64,000 bases of DNA, taken from the NCBI GenBank assembly GCA_032615215.1, contig CP128433.1, positions 3,555,501 through 3,619,500 of the forward strand. Direction: 5' to 3'. Source of the stretch: Microbulbifer sp. MKSA007 (GTDB taxonomy: Bacteria > Pseudomonadota > Gammaproteobacteria > Pseudomonadales > Cellvibrionaceae). The notes under the pieces are model-generated. The model had not been told where the DNA came from, did not search any database, and saw nothing but the letters and a program-made list of their open reading frames with translations. Numbering within the stretch: the first letter of the stretch is position 1; each line of letters begins with the position of its first letter. Positions 38,340 through 48,360 of the stretch are shown piece by piece. Made by a program: the position numbers and the translations under genes.

Positions 38340-38773
38340 TGATGAAAACCAATATCAGCGCACTTTTGGCCGGGCTCACTTTCGGCCTGGGGTTATTGCT
38401 CTCCGGTATGGCCAACCCAGAGAAAGTTCTGGGCTTCCTCGATTTAGCCGGCGCCTGGGACCCCTCTCTGGGACTGGTGATGTTTGGCGCTATCGCTGTG
38501 GGTCTGCCACTATTCCATTTCATCAGGCACCGGGGACAGTCTATCTGGAAGCAACCGCTTCACCTGCCGGCAAGTAACCGGGTTGATCGCCGCTTGGTAT
38601 TGGGCAGTCTTCTATTTGGTGCCGGCTGGGGATTGGCGGGATTTTGTCCCGGACCGGCGATTGTCGCTACCGGGGCGGGAGAGCTAAAAGCGGTAATTTT
38701 TACGCTCGCCATGCTCACGGGTATGGGGATATTCCAACTCTTCGGGATCAAGCGCACTGCCGCAGTGGAGTAA
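38336..38773 (+). CDS. pmpB: YeeE/YedE permease, second half (PmpB-like)
   Basis: 145 residues (starts at 38336, 38339 or 38342 are all ATG). The family phrases LLSGMANPEKVLGFLD and GWGLAGFCPGPAIV are clear; the second holds the Cys of this half. Translationally coupled to pmpA. Probably moves thiosulfate or a related sulfur species. Confidence 0.83.
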   Translation: MMMKTNISALLAGLTFGLGLLLSGMANPEKVLGFLDLAGAWDPSLGLVMFGAIAVGLPLFHFIRHRGQSIWKQPLHLPASNRVDRRLVLGSLLFGAGWGLAGFCPGPAIVATGAGELKAVIFTLAMLTGMGIFQLFGIKRTAAVE

Positions 38774-38868
38774 CTTGCGCCCAAGCACAACGGTGAGGCA
38801 GCCGCCGTCTATCTTGTTTGAGCAGTTCACACAATTGCGGCAGGAAGAGAGCGGAAACAAGTGTAAGG

Positions 38869-40599
38869 ATGCGGCTACTCCACCTAATCCCTCCATGGCT
38901 TCGACGCTACCAGCCCAAGTGGCTGGTGGGAGATAGTGTTGCCGCCCTCCTGGCCAGCATGATGCTGATCCCACAGGCCCTCGCCTATGCCGCACTTGCC
39001 GGCTTGCCCCCTTATCTAGGGCTCTACGCTGGGCTGCTCCCATTAATAGGATACGCACTGTTTGGCTCCAGCTCGGTGCTGTCCGTCGGCCCGGTGGCCG
39101 TGCTCGCCCTAATGACCGCTTCAGCTCTCACCCCCATAGCCTCACCGGGAAGTCCCGAGTACATTTCCGGCGCCATATTATTAGCGCTCTTGAGTGGAGT
39201 AAGCCTGCTACTAATGGGGTTTCTTGGCCTCGGCAGCCTCGCCAACCTCTTGAGTCTTCCGGTTGTTGACGGTTTTGTCTCCGGCGCCGCGCTGCTGATT
39301 ATTGCCGGGCAGATTGCCCCTTTACTGGGAATATCAAGCAATGGCGATACGGTTCTCGAGATATTGATCAGCACCTTTAACCACCTGCCCGAAACCGATC
39401 GGGAAGCAGCTCTGCTGGGGCTCATTGCACTGGCCAGCTTAATTGCCGCCCGTCTAGGCTTGCCCTTCCTGCTCAGGAAAATCGGGGTCGGCCCAGCACG
39501 ATCCAAATTGCTTTCGCGGTTGGCGCCCATGCTTATCGTGGTGATTGCCATTGTGCTCACCGCTATTTTTCACTGGGAGAAGGAATTACCCGTTGTGGGG
39601 GTTATTCCCGCTGGCCTACCGCACCTAAGTATCCCCTCTATTAATCCGGGGCTGATTTACAAACTGCTATTGCCTGCCCTGATTATTGCCCTGCTCGGTT
39701 TTGTCGAGAGCTTATCTATTGCCCACTCTATCGCCCAGCGGCGCGGCGAGAAGCTCAACACTAATGCGGAACTGCGGGGGCTGGGTGCCTCCAATCTACT
39801 CAGCGCATTTTCAGGAGGGTTTGCGGTGACCGGCAGCTTTGCACGGACGGCCGTTAACGATGAGAGTGGAGCAAAAACCCCTCTCAGCGGCGTGATAGCC
39901 GCAGTGCTAATAGCCCTGCTACTTCTGTATGCCACCAAAGTCTTTACCGAACTGCCAATCTGCGTGCTAGCTGCCACCATCATTGTTGCAGCCGCAAACC
40001 TGATCAACGTCCAGGGAATGGCCCACCACTGGCGCTACGACCGCACCGATGGACTGGCTATGGCAGGCACATTTCTCGGGGTAGTGTTTTTTGGCGTGGA
40101 GACCGGGATTGCCCTGGGCGTCGGGCTCTCATTCGCCACATTGATCTGGCGAGCCAGCCGGCCACATATCGCTGTCGTGGGGCGTGTACCGGGTACTGAG
40201 CAATTCCGTAATGTACTTCGCCATACGGTGAAAACCGACTCTGAAATTTTGTTCCTGCGTATTGATGAGAACCTGTTTTTTAGCAACATTAATGCGATTG
40301 AGGAGCGACTTTTTGTAGAGATAAAGCGGCATCGCAATACCCGCCATATGGTGCTGATCTTATCGTCTGTTAACCGGATCGACAGCACAGCGATAGAGCG
40401 TCTGTTACAAGTAAACCGGGATTTACAGAATCGAAATATCCAGCTGCATCTGGCTGAGGTAAAGGGGGCTGTACTGGATCGCCTGGGCCACTCTAAGCTA
40501 CTGCAGGAATTGAGCGGCCGCGTATTCCTCTCCCCCTACATCGCTGAGCTTGCCCTGCGCCACCATCAAATCTCCGATAGCGGCAAACCATCCGAATAA
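38869..40599 (+). CDS. SulP family anion transporter with STAS domain (copy 2)
   Basis: About 576 residues from ATG 38869 (an in-frame TTG at 38818 is less likely). The SulP signature LIPQALAYAALAGLPPYLGLY, AFSGGFAVTGSFARTAVN and a C-terminal STAS domain (FLRIDENLFFSNINAIEERL) match copy 1 at 34313-36046 but the sequences differ throughout. It follows the YeeE/YedE pair, so each divergent arm of the locus ends in a SulP gene. Confidence 0.87.
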   Translation: MRLLHLIPPWLRRYQPKWLVGDSVAALLASMMLIPQALAYAALAGLPPYLGLYAGLLPLIGYALFGSSSVLSVGPVAVLALMTASALTPIASPGSPEYISGAILLALLSGVSLLLMGFLGLGSLANLLSLPVVDGFVSGAALLIIAGQIAPLLGISSNGDTVLEILISTFNHLPETDREAALLGLIALASLIAARLGLPFLLRKIGVGPARSKLLSRLAPMLIVVIAIVLTAIFHWEKELPVVGVIPAGLPHLSIPSINPGLIYKLLLPALIIALLGFVESLSIAHSIAQRRGEKLNTNAELRGLGASNLLSAFSGGFAVTGSFARTAVNDESGAKTPLSGVIAAVLIALLLLYATKVFTELPICVLAATIIVAAANLINVQGMAHHWRYDRTDGLAMAGTFLGVVFFGVETGIALGVGLSFATLIWRASRPHIAVVGRVPGTEQFRNVLRHTVKTDSEILFLRIDENLFFSNINAIEERLFVEIKRHRNTRHMVLILSSVNRIDSTAIERLLQVNRDLQNRNIQLHLAEVKGAVLDRLGHSKLLQELSGRVFLSPYIAELALRHHQISDSGKPSE

Positions 40600-40665
40600 G
40601 ATAGCGCGACTTGTAAGACAGCAACAAACACTGGCAAAATATCCAGTATTTGAGTAAAGAGCGCG

Positions 40666-42883
40666 ATGGGCGGAAACAACCTTACCTCTGAACAACAGGC
40701 AATTGCAGATCACGCCGGTGGTCACGCCAAGATCATTGCCGTTGCCGGCTCCGGCAAAACCACTGCTCTGTTGCACTACATAAAGAACCGCCTTGATGCA
40801 GGTATCGCCCCCGAACGATTGCTGGTATTAATGTATAACCGCAGTGCTCGGGAGGACTTCGATCGTCGCTTACGGCAGCTGGCTGAAGGCTCGACACCAG
40901 CGGTACATACCTTTCACAGTGTTGGATATCGTTTATACCAACGCATGATCGCCAATGATCATATCGCTGCTGCCAACCTATCCCCCCTGCCCCAATCCAC
41001 AATCCAATTACAAATCTGGAAGGCCATTGAAGAGTGCGCGCCTACCCACGAACTCGAAGAGATTAGAGCACGAAAGCAATCTGAGATTGAGGCCGCTGAA
41101 TTTTTTATCGACTACACCAAAACGATTCTGTCGGGAGATCTCAGCGCATTTCAGGAACTGAAGCTCGGCGATGAATACATGTATTTTCTGCAGGTATTTC
41201 GCACTTTTGAGGCATGGCGCCGCAGCCAAAATGCGGTTACCTACGCCGATCTGATTTATGACCCAGCCATGCTGCTCAGCATGGATGAGGAGATGGCCGA
41301 GCAGTACGGCAGCTATTACGAAGATATCCTGGTGGACGAATACCAGGATATCAATGAGATACAGCACTTTTTATTGCGAGTTCTCTACGGAAAAACTGGC
41401 AACGTCATCGCGATTGGCGACCCAGACCAAACCATTTACGAATGGCGAGGCTCCAAACCGGATTTCCTGCTCACATTTTTCGATGGGGATTTTCCCCCTC
41501 GAATATTTATCACCTGAGCCGCACTTTCCGTTATGGCCACCAATTATCCCTGGCCGCCAACCACTTTATTGAGAACAATCGCGATCGCGCCGATATATTC
41601 TGTGTTTCAGCCAATGAAGATCAGCAAACAGAAATCGAGTTGGTAAAAACCGATAAGGAGGGGCGCTGGCTTGTAGAGCACCTGCGTCGATGTCAAAAGC
41701 AAGGTCAGTCATTCAGGGAGGTCGCCGTGCTGGTGCGGCTGTGGTCTATCGCCGCTCCTATTGAACTGGCACTGCTGGCCAATAATATTCCCTACCGTTC
41801 AGCAAGCCGCAACACCGTCCTTTCGCGCCGGGAGCTCCGCCCCTTATTTTGGAGTTTAAATATTGCCTCCGGTCGATTCGCCGAACTTCCACCCAAGCGG
41901 CGCCAGCAGGGGCTTTACGAATGGCTGACCTCTCCCCATGTGCGTATTCCGCGCAAAGTTCTGGAGCCCCTCTGTTCCTCTCTGGCGGTGTTAGATAAAG
42001 GCTGGGGCAAGAAGCTGATTGCCCTGCTGCCTGAAAACCTGAGTAAGCCCCAGACCAAGCGCTTGCGCCAACGGGCAGACCTGCTTACCCAGATCGAGAA
42101 CTGGCGCGGTCACGCCGGAGAGCTACTGCGTCGTCATATCGGTGAACTGGAACTTCTCAGCGGAATCGCTGACGACGCCTTCACCCGCCAACAAGGGGAG
42201 GAAAGGCAGCAAACCATCCTCGCTTTCTGCAAATACCTGGACACACTGAAGCAGCCCCCGCTGAAGCCCTGGCACATCTACAAGAGCTGCAACGCCAACA
42301 CCGTGAGGGTGAACAAACTGAAGCGGATGCTATACAAATAACGACTATGCACCAGGCTAAAGGTTTGGAGTGGGAACAAGTGATTATCCCCACCCTCACC
42401 CAGCACAATATGCCCTATCAACCTCAACGGGACTTCAGCACACCCGCGTCACTGGAGAGCGAACGCCGCTTAATGTACGTGGCGATGACCCGCGCCAAGT
42501 CAAAACTCTTCTTGTTGGCCCCTGCAGAAGACTCCAAAAAGAATGACCCCGAGGCTTCGCAGCCTTCATTATTTATTAATGAGATGCAGCTTCCTTTAAG
42601 TAAATTGATGGCAGACTCCCTAAAGGAGCGCCCGGAAAAAATCGACACCGATGTACCGGTTTCACGCCAAGCACTCCACTATTTAGAAGCTTGCGATTAC
42701 AACCCCAATATCAGCGCACCCAGGGCACCAATGCGAAAACCAGAACCTGGAGAGGGGCTGCGGCATCGAAAACTTGGCTATGGAAGGGTTTTGGGATGGG
42801 AGGACAAGCGTATCGAGGTTTTATTTAGCGATGGAAAAGCTCGACGGTTTGATTGGGAGACTTTGTCACAATATCTGATGTAG
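40666..42883 (+). pseudogene. UvrD/REP-family helicase, two frameshifts (probably base-calling errors)
   Basis: Three frames join to one 739-residue superfamily 1A helicase when one C is added to each of two C5 runs (41494-41498 and 42255-42259). Part 1 has the Walker loop AVAGSGKTTALL, DEYQD and GDPDQTIYEWRG. Part 2 has RTFRYGHQLSLAANHF and AVLVRLWSIAAPIE. Part 3 has TTMHQAKGLEWEQVIIP and RRLMYVAMTRAK. The C-terminal tail (GLRHRKLGYGRVLGWEDKR) resembles the Tudor-like end of PcrA/UvrD. A DNA-repair role is expected. It follows SulP by 66 bp but is probably unrelated. Confidence 0.87.
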
Positions 42884-42944
42884 CAATACCCAGGAACGCG
42901 TGTACCAAAAAAGATTATTCACTCCGCTATTATCAGGTTACCTA

Positions 42945-43433
42945 ATGCAAATATCTATCAAGAGCCTCCTTCATAATTATCTTTCCCAACTACTTTCAAT
43001 TGTGACTAAAATTCCGCAGGAAATATTTCACAAGCAGCTGGCATCTAACATGTTCAGCTTAGCCGAGAATGCAAAAATTGCGGCCAATTTTTCTCTTCGT
43101 GGATACTGCCCACTCGTTGACCAAAAAATTGTGACATTTGAAGAGGATGGCAGTACAAAGGAGGGTATTCTGAGAACCATCCAGAAAACACTAAATTATT
43201 TGGATTCTTTACCCGAAGTAACCGATCTGGACAGTAGTAGAAGAATCAATGATAAAGCAGGTTTTACAACCGTGGATCTCCCACAGCCAAAATATATCCA
43301 TCAATATATAATTCCAAACTTGCTATTCCATATAAGCATGGTTTATGCAATTGCACGCCACTGTGGTGTAACCCTTAGCAAAGGCGATTTTGATGGGTTC
43401 CACAGCTATCCAGCTGAATTTAGCTTTATGTAA
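42945..43433 (+). CDS. DUF1993 family protein
   Basis: 162 residues from ATG 42945; a GTG at 42900 would add an unconvincing extension. MQISIKSLLHNYLSQLLSIV opens, and ARHCGVTLSKGDFDGFHSYP closes, as is typical for DUF1993. The family resembles DinB-like four-helix bundles. No activity is known. Confidence 0.78.
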   Translation: MQISIKSLLHNYLSQLLSIVTKIPQEIFHKQLASNMFSLAENAKIAANFSLRGYCPLVDQKIVTFEEDGSTKEGILRTIQKTLNYLDSLPEVTDLDSSRRINDKAGFTTVDLPQPKYIHQYIIPNLLFHISMVYAIARHCGVTLSKGDFDGFHSYPAEFSFM

Positions 43434-43681
43434 AACTCACCAAAATACTTCAATACCAAATTCTACCAGCCCTTTACTATCAAACTACTTCGCCGAACAT
43501 ACACCCTCACGGCATTAACCAGAATATCACCATGAGTCGTAACTATTACTATGGTGCTAAGAATTCAGACTCAGAAATTTCACCTCATTTAAAATAACTT
43601 GACCAAGTTCATAAAAAAAAATATAAACGCGATACAATTCGACATCTACACCAAACTTTTCATGGAATAGAAGTAACCGGT

Positions 43682-44323
43682 ATGAAAATCTCCAAACTAT
43701 TATTAGTCCCCTTAGCTCTAACAATCTCTAATGCCACTTTAGCAGAAGAGAACCCGTTCTATATCGGGTTTGGCTTAGGCTACTATGACCTTGATGGCCA
43801 GAAGGCTCAGTCCGATCATTACCTTGATGGCCAGCGCTTTGGCGATCAAACAAATTCTTTAAATATTTATCTCGGGTATAAATTTAACCCGCACTTCTCT
43901 GTAGAAGCAGCATACAGCAATTTTGGCAGTGCCTATGACGAATATATCGCCTCGGTTAACTATTATGACGAATGGGAAGGAGAGTACAAACATGCCTACA
44001 TCGCAGATGACGAAACACTTAAGGTCAGCAGTTTTCAGTTGAGCGGTGTCGCTCACTACCCCGTTCTCGAAAAACTAACCTTGAGTGCGAATCTTGGTGT
44101 TTCCTACACCAAAGTCGACAGTGAGTTCAGACCTGTATCCACTTGGTGGTCACTCATATCTCCAATTGAGAGATACAGTGAAAAAGATGTGGATCTAACT
44201 TACGGCCTTGGTGCTACCTATGACTTTACCGATAAGTTCTCAGGAAAGCTTCAGTGGAAGACAATCGATAACGACATCGTAGCCGTTAACGGGTTTGACC
44301 TATCGCTGGAAGCCCGCTTCTAA
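43682..44323 (+). CDS. Outer-membrane beta-barrel protein (OmpA/OmpW-like fold)
   Basis: 213 residues with a signal peptide ending TLAE. Eight alternating amphipathic strands are expected: FYIGFGLGYYDLD, SLNIYLGYKFNPHFSVEAAYS, SSFQLSGVAHYPV, LTLSANLGVSYTKV, LTYGLGATYDFT, and a terminal FDLSLEARF ending in Phe, the outer-membrane insertion signal. Ligand or role unknown. Confidence 0.8.
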   Translation: MKISKLLLVPLALTISNATLAEENPFYIGFGLGYYDLDGQKAQSDHYLDGQRFGDQTNSLNIYLGYKFNPHFSVEAAYSNFGSAYDEYIASVNYYDEWEGEYKHAYIADDETLKVSSFQLSGVAHYPVLEKLTLSANLGVSYTKVDSEFRPVSTWWSLISPIERYSEKDVDLTYGLGATYDFTDKFSGKLQWKTIDNDIVAVNGFDLSLEARF

Positions 44324-44532
44324 TCCACCTTGCAAACAGGAGGGGCTACAGAGAAAGCAGCTGCAGCTCCCTTCACTTACTAGAGTTAAGAACAATCAAA
44401 TGCCTCTCAGCCACCTAGAGGTAACCGGGAGCCAATCGGCAACCAAGAAAATCTCGGCTTGCACTAAATACCCCCAAAATGCCTAATCTTTAGCCAACAC
44501 AATGATTTTTAAGGGTTTTTTCATTCTTTAGG

Positions 44533-44561
44533 TTGACTTGCACCAGGGGCATCTATAATAT
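44533..44561 (+). promoter_or_regulatory. Promoter of tRNA-Arg copy 1
   Basis: TTGACT (44533-44538) and TATAAT (44554-44559), or TAATAT two bases later for a 17-bp spacer. The second tRNA copy has TTGACT at 48123 in the same position. Confidence 0.65.
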
Positions 44562-44574
44562 CCGCACCCGTAAC

Positions 44575-44651
44575 GCGCTCGTAGCTCAGCTGGATAGAGT
44601 ACCTGGCTACGAACCAGGCGGTCGGAGGTTCGAATCCTCCCGAGCGCGCCA
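44575..44651 (+). tRNA. tRNA-Arg, anticodon ACG
   Basis: 77 bases including the encoded CCA. Acceptor GCGCTCG pairs with CGAGCGC; the anticodon loop reads CTACGAA between CTGG and CCAG; the T-arm is GGAGG/CCTCC around TTCGAAT. ACG is normally edited to ICG by TadA. Identical to the copy at 48165. Confidence 0.97.
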
Positions 44652-44658
44652 TACAAAC

Positions 44659-44693
44659 AAAGGGCTTATGCTTAACGGCGTAAGCCCTTTTTT
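44659..44693 (+). terminator. Terminator of tRNA-Arg copy 1
   Basis: AAAGGGCTTA pairs with TAAGCCCTTT, with six T at the end. Confidence 0.9.
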
Positions 44694-45457
44694 GTTATAG
44701 CGCGGTAAAACCCGCATGCATATATCACCGCCAGCACTACCTTTATGCCTGAGTCGGCCCCACCGCTATCAACTCCCCCAGAACTCCACCATAAGGCATC
44801 CGTCACCGGGCCGTAATACAAGAACTTCTAGGAAGTATTCCTCACCTTGAACCCATTGCTGGGAGCTAGTGATGGAATTGGCCGTTCACTGCCAGAAACA
44901 TAAATTGCCAGTGATATAGATAAATTTATATAAGCAGGGGCTGAGCCAGCTCCTCTTTCCCAAGAAGAAAACCAGCGATTGGGTAAGTGGTAGATTTTAA
45001 CTGAGTTCCACTAGCAATAATTAATTGGACGAACCGCAGTGGGTAAATAGCCAACGAAAAGCCATTATTAGATGCAATAGCATTACGTATCAGGACCCGC
45101 TTCTAAAGAGCAATAATTATATCCCCTCGTGTACAGGCAGTTTTAGGTGTTAGAAAAATTGAGGGGCGAGCTTCTCGATGATATAACCAACCTCTTCCCC
45201 ATCAAGTCATGAATGTAAATGATGCTCTCAACATCACCACCAACCTATAAGCAATACACCTTGTAGTATCGACTCAATAATTCACAACTTAGCTAACGTT
45301 ACTATGCTAATAGAAACGTAAGATCAAAACAGTCACCATAATCCAGATTGACTGATTGCAAGCAGCCCTCTTTTAAACTTGCTGGCGCGATCGTAATTAT
45401 CCGAAAAGGAATGACGCAGGCACAAATTATATCGCTTATAGTTAATGAGCACAGAAC
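44694..45457. other. 764-bp region without recognised genes
   Basis: Both strands were read. There are only short frames with no family resemblance and no ribosome sites. It could be decayed sequence; nothing is called. No integrase or attachment repeat was seen next to the tRNA. Confidence 0.4.
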
Positions 45458-46255
45458 ATGACACATTTCCTATCTTTTCTGACATGGAAAAAAATACTTG
45501 TCGGCTATTTTTCAGCAATCTTCATCTTTGCCGCCATATATAGTGGGTGTGACTCCTGTATAAATGAAAAGCTCAATTTCACAAAAAGCATTTACTTCAG
45601 CATTGTAACTATAACGACTTTGGGCTACGGAGAAATTCACCCTATCAATGAACTCGGTTATCTACTAACCTCCATTGAAACACTGACGGGAATTGCAACA
45701 TTTGGGCTACTATTGAATGAATTTACAAAATACCAATCAAACCGACAAGAAAAATTAAGACAAGAAAAAAGAGTCGAACAATTAAAAAATGCATACCACT
45801 ATTTTCGAGTTCATATGGCCGACTTTTGTGCCGCGGCTATCAGCACCATAACTCACAAAGAACAAGCCCCAGCATCCTATGACATGATGGGTTTTAGAGC
45901 ATACTTGGAGAACAACAATAATAGAAATGCAAATATCCTTAAGGAAGCCCTCCCTCGCGACTACAAGTTCAGAGTAATGGTCATGACGGAATACAAAATA
46001 TATGCCCGACAAATAGAACTGGCTTGCTCAACGATAAATCTCCACGATACAAGGCTATTGGACTTCTTCTATACCCATATAAGCCAGTCTGTCCGACTTG
46101 AAGCTGTGAGTGAAGCATCAGAGACCTTATCGGAAACTCTATTCAATCTAATCAATGACATTATGGCAGGAGTCGATGCAAATGGAGACAGGCGTGACCG
46201 AGACATATATATGGGTTATATCAATTCACTAGAATCGCACGTTAGCCAAGGCTAA
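45458..46255 (+). CDS. Two-helix K+ channel protein
   Basis: 265 residues. TM1 (KILVGYFSAIFIFAAIY), pore helix and selectivity filter TTLGYG (residues 53-58), then TM2 (LLTSIETLTGIATFGLLLNE). A charged helix (YQSNRQEKLRQEKRVEQLKN) leads to a cytoplasmic helical domain of about 150 residues with no Rossmann (RCK) motif. Expected to be a tetrameric K+ channel; the gating domain is not recognised. Confidence 0.82.
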   Translation: MTHFLSFLTWKKILVGYFSAIFIFAAIYSGCDSCINEKLNFTKSIYFSIVTITTLGYGEIHPINELGYLLTSIETLTGIATFGLLLNEFTKYQSNRQEKLRQEKRVEQLKNAYHYFRVHMADFCAAAISTITHKEQAPASYDMMGFRAYLENNNNRNANILKEALPRDYKFRVMVMTEYKIYARQIELACSTINLHDTRLLDFFYTHISQSVRLEAVSEASETLSETLFNLINDIMAGVDANGDRRDRDIYMGYINSLESHVSQG

Positions 46256-46948
46256 TAAACCGCCAAGAGGTTAAGGGCAAACTAGATCCAAGCCTTAATA
46301 TTTATCTCAACCATAAGTCATCCTGTTCGGGGTATACAAGGGCCCCACCTTAATAACAGATACTGCCGGACATGCTATATCCAGCTTCCAAAGTTCCAAT
46401 TCAAGTATTATTTATCAGTAGCAAGTAGCAATTTTTCGAATTGTACTACGATTTAAGTCGGGAGAGGTCTGCTTAATGGCCTTTCATCTTCGCTGACAAT
46501 ATCCACTACTTAAAACCTAAGATAATTTTTAATAGAAGATATTACTTGGAATTTAATGGGCACTAAAACCTGAACTTTCTTCCTAGTAATTTAACACTGA
46601 GTTCCTATGGCAACTTCAACTCAGATCACCAACACTTTCCCTGCACCGATTGACCTGATCAAGATGTCGCGAGAAGGATGGCTGCACCGGGGTTACCCAA
46701 AGGGCTTCCCGTGAGACGAGTGACAGAGCATAAATGGGGTCAAGTTGCGTGAAGTCTTTCGCCAGACGCCTCCTACAATTTGATAGCCTCCTTTGCAGTA
46801 TTTGGCTACAACTGCCCTTAGCGCCACTCAAAACAGCCCCCAATTTTGACACTATCAACTTCCCCTTAGAGGGCAACATAACCAAGTATGCGCATCCTAC
46901 TGATATCAATCCAACTACTATTTCCATTTACACCCTAGAGGTCGCACT
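46256..46948. other. 693-bp region without recognised genes
   Basis: No convincing coding frame on either strand. Its last part is the upstream region of the second curlin-repeat gene. Confidence 0.35.
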
Positions 46949-47974
46949 ATGAAAGCAAATTTTTTAGTTATGGCAGTTGCACTTACTACTTTCAGTGCAC
47001 ATCTACAGGCAAATAATAATACTTCCATTGTACAGCAGACCGGTACCGGCAACATGGCAATGACGGATCAATCCGACTTCAGTACTCAGAACAGTACCAT
47101 TCTACAAGTGCAAAATGGCAACAATAATTTCTCTGAAGCAACCCAATTTGGAACTACCCTTAATAGCTCCATCAGCCATACACAAATAGGCAATGCAAAT
47201 ACCAGCCTAAACTTAGAGCAGGAAAATGCTGAATTATCCAGTATGACTATCCTACAGAATGGTGATGGAAACACACTGTCAAATTTTCAGATTGATTCTA
47301 TTGGAACTACATTATCCCAGACACTTTTTGGGACCAATAATGGAACAGCCGGCACGCAAATTCGCTCTTCTAATGACACTGCCATCTCCTTACAACAAGG
47401 CGATTCTAATACTACCTTGCTCACCCAAATAGATAGCACCGATAATTTCATGGATATGACTCAAGATGGTACTAACAATGTCGGAGTATCTATACAGATT
47501 GAAAGCTCACTGGGTACCGTTCAAATTTTACAAATCGGGGATCAAAATGAGAGTGGAATATCTCACAGCTTAAGCATTTCTGATTTTGCCAGCTCTACAC
47601 AATTTGGCACTGGAAATATATTCAGCCTTGGTCAGAGTGCAGGCGGTAATAATTTTGCTATTGGAGATCAAGTTGGTGAGCTAAATACCGTGTCAGCCAA
47701 TCAATCCAACAGTTCCTTTAGCCAATTAAATATAAGCCAGCAAGGCATGCAAAATTCACAAACACTGTTTCAGACAGGCTCACAAATTAGCTCATGGACC
47801 ACCCAAAGCGGCATGGAGAACTCTGTAATGTCGAATCAGAGCGGAATGAACCACACTTTAACATCCCTTCAAAACGGGACCCTGAACAGCCTCACAGCTA
47901 ACCAAAGTGGAACCTCACAGCTTTCCAATGTGACCCAGCTGGGAACAAGCAATAGCGGAACGATTAGTCAGTAG
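46949..47974 (+). CDS. Curlin-repeat secreted protein (CsgA/CsgB-like), copy 2
   Basis: 341 residues with a signal peptide ending HLQA. The mature part is built of repeats with Q-x-G-x-x-N (VQQTGTGNMAMTDQ, QVQNGNNNFSEATQFG, ILQIGDQNESGI, SLQNGTLNSLTANQ). It shares the repeat logic, not close sequence, with 25437-26324; it is richer in Ser and Thr and poorer in charged residues. Likely an amyloid or solenoid surface fibre. Export genes are not in the window. Confidence 0.75.
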   Translation: MKANFLVMAVALTTFSAHLQANNNTSIVQQTGTGNMAMTDQSDFSTQNSTILQVQNGNNNFSEATQFGTTLNSSISHTQIGNANTSLNLEQENAELSSMTILQNGDGNTLSNFQIDSIGTTLSQTLFGTNNGTAGTQIRSSNDTAISLQQGDSNTTLLTQIDSTDNFMDMTQDGTNNVGVSIQIESSLGTVQILQIGDQNESGISHSLSISDFASSTQFGTGNIFSLGQSAGGNNFAIGDQVGELNTVSANQSNSSFSQLNISQQGMQNSQTLFQTGSQISSWTTQSGMENSVMSNQSGMNHTLTSLQNGTLNSLTANQSGTSQLSNVTQLGTSNSGTISQ

Positions 47975-48164
47975 TCGCCGTAGAGCCTCGAAAGCCTCTT
48001 ATAACCTCTAGAAAGCCCTACCCACGGCTCCTGAGCCAAATCCCTTTGTGCGAAAGCAGAAACAGACAAACAGGCTTTACGGCCACCAAACACCAAAAAA
48101 GTGCTTCATATGAAAAAAATGCTTGACTCTACCTACACCAATCTATATTGTGCGCCTCCTCGAC

Positions 48165-48241
48165 GCGCTCGTAGCTCAGCTGGATAGAGTACCTGGCTAC
48201 GAACCAGGCGGTCGGAGGTTCGAATCCTCCCGAGCGCGCCA
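48165..48241 (+). tRNA. tRNA-Arg, anticodon ACG (second copy)
   Basis: 77 bases, identical to 44575-44651, with its own TTGACT (48123-48128) and TATATT (48144-48149) upstream. Two identical tRNA genes 3.6 kb apart in the same direction. Confidence 0.97.
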
Positions 48242-48246
48242 TTTTC

Positions 48247-48282
48247 AAGGGGCTTACGTTTTTTGACGTAAGCCCCTTTTTT
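48247..48282 (+). terminator. Terminator of tRNA-Arg copy 2
   Basis: AAGGGGCTTACG pairs with CGTAAGCCCCTT around TTTTTTGA, then a T-run. Similar in core to the copy 1 terminator. Confidence 0.9.
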
Positions 48283-48360
48283 ATTGCGACAACCTCAACA
48301 CCAAAACACAGCTAGGCTTTGGATTATGGAAACAAGGAGAAGTTTTCAGGGGGTAGCGCC

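Noticed and set aside
43434..43681. Short frames before the outer-membrane barrel
   Set aside because: No ribosome sites or similarity; treated as promoter region.
44575..48241. Integrated genomic island at tRNA-Arg
   Set aside because: No integrase gene and no partial tRNA att repeat were seen; both copies are full tRNA genes with their own promoters and terminators.
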